From the NCBI GenBank assembly GCA_030147905.1, contig JASBUM010000272.1, positions 1 through 13,372 of the forward strand: a DNA stretch of 13,372 nt, written 5' to 3'. Origin of the DNA: Acidimangrovimonas sp. (GTDB taxonomy: Bacteria; Pseudomonadota; Alphaproteobacteria; Rhodobacterales; Rhodobacteraceae). The notes under the pieces were generated by a model. The model was not told where the DNA came from, did not search any database, and saw nothing but the letters and a program-made list of their open reading frames with translations. Positions 1 through 5,230 of the stretch are shown one piece after another (position 1 is the stretch's first letter; each line of letters starts with the position of its first letter). The position numbers and the translations under genes are program-made.

Positions 1-51
1 GCCGGCCAGCGCGGCCAGCGACATCGAAACGATCACGATTGGAAGCTTCAT
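1..51 (-). CDS. Partial secreted protein or lipoprotein, N-terminal signal peptide only
   Basis: Only the first 17 codons are in the window. They read MKLPIVIVSMSLAALAG, which has a lysine at position 3 followed by an uninterrupted hydrophobic run, as in a Sec signal peptide. A strong AGGAGG Shine-Dalgarno (plus-strand cctcct at about 59-64) sits 7 bases before the ATG and fixes the start. The last residues, L-A-G, would form a lipobox if the next residue were cysteine, but that residue lies outside the window. The gene follows hemF on the same strand with about 280 bases between them, so it probably has its own promoter. I cannot name the function. Confidence 0.7.
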   Translation of the reverse strand, partial: MKLPIVIVSMSLAALAG

Positions 52-145
52 CAAATTCCCTCCTGGTGGTGTAACTTGCGCCTTTCGCGGCTTGTCGATC
101 CGCTGCCGCGACGCGGAACCTTGAAATCCATAGATGGCGCGAGCT

Positions 146-159
146 CAATGCATTGCAAT
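146..159. promoter_or_regulatory. Two overlapping perfect palindromes, possible operator
   Basis: CAATGCATTG (146-155) and ATTGCAAT (152-159) are perfect palindromes that share four bases. They lie about 95-105 bases upstream of the start codon of the minus-strand gene at 1-51, in an A/T-richer patch of an otherwise GC-rich gap. Position and symmetry suit a regulator site or upstream promoter element, but no known consensus is matched, so the role is a guess. Confidence 0.25.
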
Positions 160-195
160 CGGATCGTGATAGGCCGCGACCGCCGCAACGGCGAA

Positions 196-215
196 GGTGG
201 CAGGATCTTGCCACC
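196..215. repeat. Perfect 7-bp inverted repeat with a 6-base loop
   Basis: GGTGGCA (196-202) and TGCCACC (209-215) pair perfectly around GGATCT. The hairpin lies in the gap between hemF and the gene at 1-51, both on the minus strand. On the minus strand it is followed by TTCGCC and no T run, so it is not a classic intrinsic terminator. It could be a second transcription barrier, a leader structure of the downstream gene, or a protein site. Confidence 0.35.
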
Positions 216-297
216 GATATCCGGCCATACCGGCACCGATTCGCCCGAAAAGACGGGGTCTTCACCCGGCATTCAAGTCATTCTGGCGGTTTGACAC

Positions 298-315
298 CGG
301 ATCGGAGACGATCCG
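298..315 (-). terminator. Hairpin just downstream of hemF, possible terminator
   Basis: CGGATCG (298-304) and CGATCCG (309-315) form a perfect 7-bp stem closing a four-base loop. It begins 17 bases beyond the hemF stop codon in the direction of hemF transcription. No U tract follows, so it is either a U-less terminator, a 3'-end stabiliser, or the structural part of a Rho-dependent end. Confidence 0.4.
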
Positions 316-332
316 CGCCCTGCCCGGCAAGC

Positions 333-1214
333 TCAGGGCCAGCGTGCCAGAGGCGGCAGGCTCATAAGCACGGCGGCAGGATCATGGCCGGTCTCCAGAC
401 CGAAACGCGTGCCGCGATCGTAAAGCAGGTTGTATTCGGCATAGAGTCCGCGATGGACAAGCTGCGTCTCGCGTTCGGGGGCGCCCCAGGGTTGATCCCG
501 GCGGCGTTCCACCAGCGGCACGAAGGCCGGCAGGAAGGCCCGCCCCACATCGCTGACGAAGGCGAAGTCGGCCTCCCAGTCGCCGGAATTGAGATCGTCG
601 AAGAAGATGCCGCCGACACCGCGCGCCCGGTTCCGGTGCGGGATGAAGAAATAGCTGTCCGCCCAGTCGCGGAACCGGGGGTAGTACTGGGCGTCATGCC
701 GGTCGCAATGGGCGCGCAGGACGGCATGGAAATGGGCCGTGTCCTCTGCATATTCGATGCAAGGGTTGAGGTCGCTTCCACCGCCGAACCACCAGGCATG
801 AGGGGTCCAGAACATGCGCGTGTTCATATGGACCGCGGGCACATGGGGATTTTGCATATGCGCCACCAGTGAGATCCCCGCGGCCCAGAAACGCGGATCC
901 TCGGCCATGCCCGGCACGCCACGCGCCGCCATCGCGCGCTGTGCCGCCGCGCCCAGCCGGCCATGAACGGTGGAGATGTTGACGCCGACCTTTTCGAACA
1001 CGCGCCCGGCGCGCAGCGCGCTCATCTCGCCGCCGCCGGCGTCGCCGCCATCCTCGGCCTCGCGGCGGGTGAGGCTGCGCTCGAAGCGGGCGCCGGCACC
1101 GCCTTGGGGGGTGGCCGCATCCTCGAGCCTTTCGAAGGCGTCGACGATCGTGTCGCGCAGCGTTGCGAACCAATGCGCGGCACGCGCCTTGCGGTCGTCG
1201 AAGTCGGCATCCAT
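333..1214 (-). CDS. hemF: Oxygen-dependent coproporphyrinogen III oxidase
   Basis: HemF carries out the aerobic oxidative decarboxylation of coproporphyrinogen III to protoporphyrinogen IX in the cytoplasm, a late step of haem synthesis. The 293-residue product shows family signatures in order: a GGGEMSALRAGRVFEKVGVN region (61-79, near [20 protein letters not shown] of the E. coli enzyme), SLVAHMQNPHVP (115-126), VHMNTRMF, WWFGGGSDLNP (141-151), GVGGIFFDDLN (199-209), RGLYAEYNLLYDRGTRFGL and MSLPPLARW. The ATG at 1214 is chosen because an AGGAGA Shine-Dalgarno precedes it by about 10 bases; an upstream GTG or ATG would add a sequence unlike HemF. Oddity: the protein stops right after PPLARWP, whereas the E. 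coli enzyme continues for about 25 residues ending in a R-D-W tail. The other two frames downstream show no such tail. The gene is transcribed divergently from the small lipoprotein gene. Confidence 0.95.
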   Translation of the reverse strand: MDADFDDRKARAAHWFATLRDTIVDAFERLEDAATPQGGAGARFERSLTRREAEDGGDAGGGEMSALRAGRVFEKVGVNISTVHGRLGAAAQRAMAARGVPGMAEDPRFWAAGISLVAHMQNPHVPAVHMNTRMFWTPHAWWFGGGSDLNPCIEYAEDTAHFHAVLRAHCDRHDAQYYPRFRDWADSYFFIPHRNRARGVGGIFFDDLNSGDWEADFAFVSDVGRAFLPAFVPLVERRRDQPWGAPERETQLVHRGLYAEYNLLYDRGTRFGLETGHDPAAVLMSLPPLARWP

Positions 1215-1298
1215 CGCAGGGAATTCTCCTGTCCTCGTGCCGGTTCCCCGGCCCATCCCTGCCCGCGGCCGGACGGGCGGCGCGGACGGGCGCCAGAT

Positions 1299-1324
1299 TT
1301 GCGCCGATCACGCCCGAGGCGCAA
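1299..1324. promoter_or_regulatory. Inverted repeat in the hemF / lipoprotein divergent gap, possible operator
   Basis: TTGCGCC (1299-1305) and GGCGCAA (1318-1324) are perfect 7-bp inverted arms separated by 12 bases. They lie 85-110 bases upstream of hemF and 70-95 bases upstream of the lipoprotein gene, where a shared control site would be expected. It does not match the FNR-type TTGAT-N4-ATCAA box. Chance occurrence in GC-rich DNA is possible. Confidence 0.3.
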
Positions 1325-1332
1325 GTTCCGAA

Positions 1333-1359
1333 TTGGCGCCGACGGCGGGGCGGGATAAT
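1333..1359 (+). promoter_or_regulatory. Possible sigma-70-type promoter for the lipoprotein gene
   Basis: TTGGCG (1333-1338) and GATAAT (1354-1359) resemble -35 and -10 boxes. GATAAT matches TATAAT at five of six positions, but the 15-base spacer is shorter than ideal. The -10 box ends 35 bases before the ATG at 1395, a sensible distance for a short leader. Confidence 0.3.
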
Positions 1360-1394
1360 CTGGCCCGAGCCAACCCCGCATAACGGATGCCGCC

Positions 1395-1802
1395 ATGGGC
1401 CCTACGCCTCGCCTTGCCGCGCTTGCCCTCGTCCTCGGCCTCGCGGCCTGTGCCACGCCGCAGCAGCAATGCGTGGCCCGCGCCAATCACGACCTCAAGG
1501 TCGTCGACGGGCTGATCGCCGGCTTGCAGCGCGACATCGCCCGCGGCTACGGCATGCAGCGCGAAACCGTCACCTCGTCGGAATTCCGTTTCTGCGGCGC
1601 CTACGGAAGCCTTGACGGCCCGACACTTGCCGGGGCGGGCGGGATGTGCCTGACCGACGTGCCGCGAGTGGTGGAGCGGCCTGTGGCGATCGATCTGGGC
1701 GAGGCACGCCACAAGCTGGCCGCGCTGGAAGCCAAGCGACGCGAACTGGCGGCATCGGCTGCGCGCGCGATCGATGCCTGCGCGGCTGCCTATCCTCAAT
1801 GA
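1395..1802 (+). CDS. Small lipoprotein of unknown function
   Basis: The 135-residue product begins with a basic-then-hydrophobic signal peptide ending in the lipobox L-A-A-C (Cys19), so it should be cleaved by signal peptidase II and anchored by lipid in the periplasm. The mature part starts ATPQQQC, continues with a helix-prone stretch (DLKVVDGLIAGLQRDIARGYGMQ), a cysteine-containing middle with FCGAYG and GMCLTDVPRVVERP, and a C-terminal coiled-coil-like stretch of Ala, Glu, Lys and Arg (LAALEAKRRELAASAARAIDAC). Four further cysteines follow the lipidated one and may form disulfides. I recall similar short lipoproteins in Rhodobacterales, sometimes mislabelled as 'excinuclease ABC subunit B'; nothing here supports a DNA-repair role. 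The Shine-Dalgarno is weak. The gene is divergent from hemF and converges on the SDR gene. Confidence 0.85.
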   Translation: MGPTPRLAALALVLGLAACATPQQQCVARANHDLKVVDGLIAGLQRDIARGYGMQRETVTSSEFRFCGAYGSLDGPTLAGAGGMCLTDVPRVVERPVAIDLGEARHKLAALEAKRRELAASAARAIDACAAAYPQ

Positions 1803-1850
1803 GAAACGCGCGGGAAGGGCGGCAGCGGCCACCCCGCCCGCCACCCCGCC

Positions 1851-1903
1851 GGTCGATGCGCCCCGGTCGATGCGCCCCCGTCGATATGGCCCCGGTCAGT
1901 GCG
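1851..1903. repeat. 14-15 bp imperfect tandem repeat between convergent genes
   Basis: Two identical copies of GGTCGATGCGCCCC (1851-1864, 1865-1878) are followed by a diverged copy CGTCGATATGGCCCC (1879-1893) and a partial copy GGTCAGTGCG (1894-1903). The array fills half of the 93-base gap between the lipoprotein gene and the SDR gene and runs over the SDR stop codon (1896-1898), so the last SDR codons lie in the degenerate unit. On the minus strand the array and the adjacent CCACCCCGCCC tract read as repeated runs of three to five G. It looks like replication slippage. Confidence 0.7.
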
Positions 1904-2705
1904 CTGCGGCGCGCACCGCATCGACGAGACTGCGCCCGCCATCCACCGTCAGCACATGCCCGGTGACGAAGGCCGCGGCGTCCGAGGCCAGGAACTGCAC
2001 CGCCTCGGCCAGCTCACCCGGTGCCGCGATGCGCCCCATCGGCGTGCCCTCGACGATGGCATCGCGCATCTCCGGCTTTTCCTTCAGCGCGGCCTTGAGG
2101 CTCGCGCTCATGACGCTGCCGAACGCGACGGCATTGACGCGGATGCGCTCGGGCGCCAGCGCGACGGCAAGCGAGCGCGTCATCTGCTCCAGCGCCGCGC
2201 AACTGATCGAATAGCCCAGAAGCTCGGGCCTCGTGACCCGCGCCGCGATCGAGGTGATGTTGACGATCGCGCCGACCTGACCGTCAAGCACCCCCTCGCG
2301 TTCCGCGATCGCGATCATCCTGCGCGCGGCCATCTGCGACACGCGCAGACTGGTGAACATGTTCTGCTCCAGCATGTCGGCGACGTTGTCCGCCTCGGCC
2401 GATAGCGGATCGGACGGCATCACCTGGCGCACGGCGTTGACCACCACGTCGATCCGGTCGAACGCATCGACCGTGGCCGACAGCAGGTTCGCGATGGCCA
2501 GCTTCTCGCGCAGGTCGCCGGCGAAGTAGCGCACCGCCTCCTCCTTGCGCGCGGCGTCCCCGACCTCGGCCACGAGGCGCGCCTCGTCCATGTCGGCGAA
2601 CATCACATTGGCGCCCTTCTCGACGAAATGGCGCGCGATCGCCAGGCCGATGCCATTCGCCGCGCCGGTGACGATGGCGGTCTTTCCGGAAAGTGAAAGG
2701 GACAT
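1896..2705 (-). CDS. SDR-family oxidoreductase-like protein lacking the catalytic lysine
   Basis: The 269-residue product has the length and fold signatures of a classical short-chain dehydrogenase/reductase: the cofactor loop TGAANGIG (13-20), an acidic residue in FADMD (D38) after the second strand that suggests NAD(H), DL in FAGDL, Asn115 on helix 4, Ser152 in NITSIAA, Tyr165 in YSISC, and a C-terminal FLASDAAAFVTGHVLTVDGG. Two key positions deviate. The Y-x-x-x-K motif is Y-S-I-S-C, with TGC read directly at the lysine codon (Cys169), and the usual NNAG is NAVR (90-93). Without lysine, normal hydride-transfer chemistry would be impaired, so it may have changed chemistry or a binding role. 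It is the third gene after clpS and the methyltransferase gene, 28 bases downstream of the latter. The ATG at 2705 has AGGA about 8 bases upstream and starts at the family's N-terminus. Substrate unknown. Confidence 0.85.
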   Translation of the reverse strand: MSLSLSGKTAIVTGAANGIGLAIARHFVEKGANVMFADMDEARLVAEVGDAARKEEAVRYFAGDLREKLAIANLLSATVDAFDRIDVVVNAVRQVMPSDPLSAEADNVADMLEQNMFTSLRVSQMAARRMIAIAEREGVLDGQVGAIVNITSIAARVTRPELLGYSISCAALEQMTRSLAVALAPERIRVNAVAFGSVMSASLKAALKEKPEMRDAIVEGTPMGRIAAPGELAEAVQFLASDAAAFVTGHVLTVDGGRSLVDAVRAAAH

Positions 2706-2733
2706 GTCTGCGATCCTGATCGAGTGACGGGGA

Positions 2734-3753
2734 TTACGCCGCGCGGGCGCGGCGGTCGCGGGGGCGGGCAGCACGGACGAGACGGAACCGGCTGTCGCCG
2801 CCGATCTCCTCGACCTCGCGGAAGGTCTCGTCCAGCGCGGCGTGGTAGGGCAGATGGCGGTTGGCAACCATCCATAACGTGCCGGAAGGCGCAAGCATGC
2901 CCGCCGCGGCCGCGATGAAGGCCGCGCCCAAAGCCGGATCGGCATTGCGGCCGCTGTGGAACGGCGGGTTCATGATCACCGCGCCGGCCGCCCCCTCGGG
3001 GTGGAACCGGGTTGCATCGGCCCAGTGGAATCGCGCGCGGGCGTCGATGACATTGGCCTTCGCACAATCGAGCGCAACGATTTCCGCCTCGACGAGATCG
3101 AGCCGCTCGACACCCGCGCGGGCCAGCGCCGCAACGGAAAGATAACCCCACCCCGCCCCCAGATCGACCACCCGCGCCGGCAGTCGCGCCGGCAGAGCCG
3201 CCGCCAGCATGGCCGAGCCGGGATCGACACCGTCGGCGGAAAAGACACCGGCCGTCACCTGCTGACCGCCGGCAAGACGCCGCGGCTGCCCGCGCTCGGC
3301 CCAGTCGGCGAAGACGCCGGCAGCCTCGTCCGGGGCGGCAAAGGCGAAGATCCGTCCATGGGCCTTCGAGAGGGCCGCGCTCAATTCCACCCGCGCCCGG
3401 CACGCGCGCCAGAGCGCGTCGACCCCGTCGATCTTGTCGCCGTCGACGATCACCGGCGCCCCGGCGGGCACCATCCGCGCCGCGCGCGCAATCAGCGCCT
3501 CGGCCTCGGCGCGGGCCCGCGGCAGGCAGACCACGGCCGCGGCATGGCTTCCCTCGGGGCGCGGGGCCACCCTGTAGCCTGCGGCGGCGAGCGCATCGTA
3601 ATCGGGGCGGAAACCCTGGAAAAGTCTCAGCCGCGCCGCAGGCCGCGCACCGAGGTCATCGCCGGCGCGCGGACGCAGCACCGCGACGGAGCCGTCCGGC
3701 GGCAAGACGATCGCGCCGCTGTCAAGCGCATGGATAAGACGGGAGGCACGCAT
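2734..3753 (-). CDS. Class I SAM-dependent methyltransferase, RsmC/RlmG-like (rRNA guanine-N2)
   Basis: The 339-residue length and two-part build match the RsmC/RlmG group, in which a degenerate N-terminal methyltransferase domain precedes an active C-terminal one. The N-terminal half (about 1-150) has no SAM motif. The C-terminal half opens with VTAGVFSADGVDPGSAML (166-183, the family's 'GVFS...D.GS' region), then motif I VVDLGAGWGYLS (195-206), an acidic ribose-binding residue in DLVEAE (219-224), and the catalytic NPPFHSG (262-268) typical of enzymes methylating the exocyclic amino group of guanine. The likely target is a guanine of 16S (RsmC, G1207) or 23S (RlmG) rRNA; which one cannot be told here, so no symbol is given. 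The ATG lies 21 bases beyond the clpS stop without a clear Shine-Dalgarno, suggesting co-transcription and perhaps coupled translation. Confidence 0.88.
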   Translation of the reverse strand: MRASRLIHALDSGAIVLPPDGSVAVLRPRAGDDLGARPAARLRLFQGFRPDYDALAAAGYRVAPRPEGSHAAAVVCLPRARAEAEALIARAARMVPAGAPVIVDGDKIDGVDALWRACRARVELSAALSKAHGRIFAFAAPDEAAGVFADWAERGQPRRLAGGQQVTAGVFSADGVDPGSAMLAAALPARLPARVVDLGAGWGYLSVAALARAGVERLDLVEAEIVALDCAKANVIDARARFHWADATRFHPEGAAGAVIMNPPFHSGRNADPALGAAFIAAAAGMLAPSGTLWMVANRHLPYHAALDETFREVEEIGGDSRFRLVRAARPRDRRARAA

Positions 3754-3774
3754 GAGATCAGCCGCCGCGCGGCA

Positions 3775-4095
3775 TCATTCCTTTTCCATGGTGCATTGCA
3801 GCGGATGCTGGTGACGACGGGCAAAATCCATCACCTGGGCCACCTTCGTCTCCGCCACCTCGAACGAGAAGACGCCGACCACCGCAAGCCCCTTCTTGTG
3901 CACCGTCAGCATGATTTCGAACGCCTGGGCATGGCTCAGCCCGAAGAACCGTTCAAGCACATGTACAACGAATTCCATCGGCGTGTAATCGTCATTGAGA
4001 AGCAGCACCTTGTAAAGCGGCGGCCGCTGCGTCCGGGTCTTGGTTTCCGTCAGCAGTCCGGAATCGCCGTCCCGGCCGTCCTTCTTGTCCGCCAT
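3775..4095 (-). CDS. clpS: ATP-dependent Clp protease adaptor ClpS
   Basis: ClpS binds proteins with destabilising N-terminal residues and delivers them to ClpAP. The 106-residue product has a flexible charged N-terminal tail (about 1-25) and a conserved core, [20 protein letters not shown], then [37 protein letters not shown] and a final [10 protein letters not shown]. Asn34, Asp35 and His66, which hold the N-degron amino group in E. coli ClpS, are all present at the same numbers. The frame is open further upstream, but the ATG at 4095 gives the normal family length and the upstream part does not resemble ClpS. No strong Shine-Dalgarno is visible. It is the first gene of the clpS-methyltransferase-SDR run and is divergent from the HAD gene. 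Confidence 0.96.
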   Translation of the reverse strand: MADKKDGRDGDSGLLTETKTRTQRPPLYKVLLLNDDYTPMEFVVHVLERFFGLSHAQAFEIMLTVHKKGLAVVGVFSFEVAETKVAQVMDFARRHQHPLQCTMEKE

Positions 4096-4155
4096 CGTCG
4101 GGGGTGAGATAGTCAAGGCAAGGGCTCCGCAATCTCCGCATGGTGCTTGCGGGCT

Positions 4156-4184
4156 AATATAACCGCTGCACGCCATGAGGAAAG
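4156..4184 (-). promoter_or_regulatory. Possible promoter for the clpS operon
   Basis: On the minus strand TATATT (plus 4156-4161) is a good -10-like box about 60 bases upstream of the clpS ATG. A weak CTTTCC (plus 4179-4184) stands 17 bases before it. The patch TAATATAA is the only A/T-rich stretch in the 175-base divergent gap, so it may also serve the opposite gene. The -35 match is poor. Confidence 0.25.
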
Positions 4185-4213
4185 AGGGGCGTCCGGTCAA
4201 ATCCGCGGAGGGA

Positions 4214-4243
4214 CGCGGGCATGCAGCCCGAGAATCGCCCGCG
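4214..4243. repeat. Nested inverted repeats upstream of the HAD gene
   Basis: CGCGGGC (4214-4220) pairs perfectly with GCCCGCG (4237-4243), and the inner part of the first arm, CGGGC (4216-4220), can instead pair with GCCCG (4226-4230). The two hairpins exclude each other. They lie 28-57 bases before the HAD start codon, so they could be in its leader. GC-rich composition makes chance pairing likely. Confidence 0.25.
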
Positions 4244-4270
4244 GGGTTCGCCGGATGCGACGGAGGGGCG

Positions 4271-4990
4271 ATGAACGCGCGATTTACCACCATCGGTTTC
4301 GACGCCGACGATACCCTGTGGCAGAACGAAACCTATTTCCGCCTGACGCAGGAGCGGTTCGCCGACCTGCTGGCCGCCTATACGGATCCCGATACGTTGC
4401 ACGCGCGCCTTCTCTCGGCCGAACGGCGCAACCTCGGCCATTACGGCTTTGGCGTGAAGGGCTTCACCCTTTCGATGATCGAGACCGCGATCGAGGTCAC
4501 CGACGGGCGGGTGCCGGCGCGCGTCATCGGCGAGCTGGTCGAGGCCGGCCGCGCGATGCTCGAAACCCCGATCGAGTTGTTGCCTGCGGCCGAAGATACG
4601 GTGGCGGCGCTGGCCGGGCGCTACCGGCTGGTGCTGATCACCAAGGGTGATCTGCTCGATCAGGAACGCAAGCTCGCCCAATCGGGGCTGGGCGCGCATT
4701 TCGACGCGGTCGAGGTGGTCAGCGCCAAGACCGCGGATGTCTACGCCCGGCTGTTCAGCCGCCACGGCACCGGCCCCGAAGGCGCGATGATGGTCGGAAA
4801 TTCGCTGCTTTCGGATGTTCTGCCCGCGCTCGAGGCCGGCGGCTGGGCCGTGCATGTGCCGCATCCGCTGACCTGGACGCTCGAACATGCGCCCGAGCCC
4901 ACCGGGGCGCCGCGCTATCGCCGCATAGGCGACCTGGGGGAGCTGCCAGCGCTTGTGGACGCACTTCTTGCGGACACAGGGCCTGGTTGA
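4271..4990 (+). CDS. HAD-superfamily hydrolase (probable phosphatase)
   Basis: The 239-residue product has the haloacid dehalogenase motifs in order: motif I DADDTLW (11-17) with Asp11 as expected nucleophile and Asp13 as acid/base; motif [10 protein letters not shown] (about 125-132) with Thr; motif III Lys in SAKTADVY; and motif [18 protein letters not shown] with the Mg-binding Asp. The segment after motif I (about 18-95) is the helical cap, C1 type. Most such enzymes are cytoplasmic phosphomonoesterases; the substrate cannot be predicted. A GGAGG Shine-Dalgarno five bases before the ATG at 4271 fixes the start, although the frame stays open upstream. It is divergent from clpS and 240 bases upstream of the D,D-carboxypeptidase gene, with inverted repeats between, so the two are probably separate units. 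Confidence 0.9.
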   Translation: MNARFTTIGFDADDTLWQNETYFRLTQERFADLLAAYTDPDTLHARLLSAERRNLGHYGFGVKGFTLSMIETAIEVTDGRVPARVIGELVEAGRAMLETPIELLPAAEDTVAALAGRYRLVLITKGDLLDQERKLAQSGLGAHFDAVEVVSAKTADVYARLFSRHGTGPEGAMMVGNSLLSDVLPALEAGGWAVHVPHPLTWTLEHAPEPTGAPRYRRIGDLGELPALVDALLADTGPG

Positions 4991-5030
4991 GCCGCGCCAA
5001 GCCGATGCAATTCGAATAGTCGCAACGTCC

Positions 5031-5086
5031 GCCGGCCCTTTTCACGGACTGGCCGGCTGAACGCGGGCCGGCGCGGACACCCGGCC
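5031..5086. terminator. Two consecutive GGCCGG hairpins after the HAD gene
   Basis: GCCGGCC (5031-5037) pairs with GGCCGGC (5051-5057), and GGCCGG (5066-5071) pairs with CCGGCC (5081-5086). The first stem starts 40 bases beyond the HAD stop codon. No T run follows either stem. They may end HAD transcription or protect its 3' end. Because all four arms share the same core, several alternative pairings are possible. Confidence 0.35.
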
Positions 5087-5177
5087 GCCGGTGACCATTT
5101 GCGATAACGAAGAAGAAATACCTTGAAACAAAATGGGTTTTCGGGTCGCCCGGCTTCTGTTATCGTGAAACGAAGCA

Positions 5178-5205
5178 GTCAAGACTCTGTGAACAAAGAG
5201 TCGAC
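5178..5205 (+). promoter_or_regulatory. Hairpin in the probable 5' leader of the carboxypeptidase gene
   Basis: GACTCT (5183-5188) pairs with AGAGTC (5197-5202) around the loop GTGAACAA. The stem extends by GTC (5178-5180) with GAC (5203-5205) after a two-base AA bulge, giving nine pairs. It lies 25 bases upstream of the preferred GTG start at 5231, in DNA with lower GC than its surroundings. It could be an operator or an mRNA leader structure. If translation instead began at 5123 it would lie inside the coding region. Confidence 0.4.
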
Positions 5206-5230
5206 AAGAGGCAGGAAAAGGGCCGGAACC

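Noticed and set aside
51..294. Open frames of about 72 codons on both strands in the gap before hemF
   Set aside because: Neither has a Shine-Dalgarno at its start or a recognisable domain, and both cross the palindromes and the promoter region of the gene at 1-51.
298..332. Possible frameshifted continuation of HemF after the stop codon
   Set aside because: I read all three forward frames past the stop and none shows the P-E-P-G or R-D-W features of the missing tail.
2956..4107. Plus-strand open frame of 383 codons opposite the methyltransferase and clpS genes
   Set aside because: It spans two real genes and the gap between them, and is Arg/Pro/His-rich with no domain, so it is a composition shadow.
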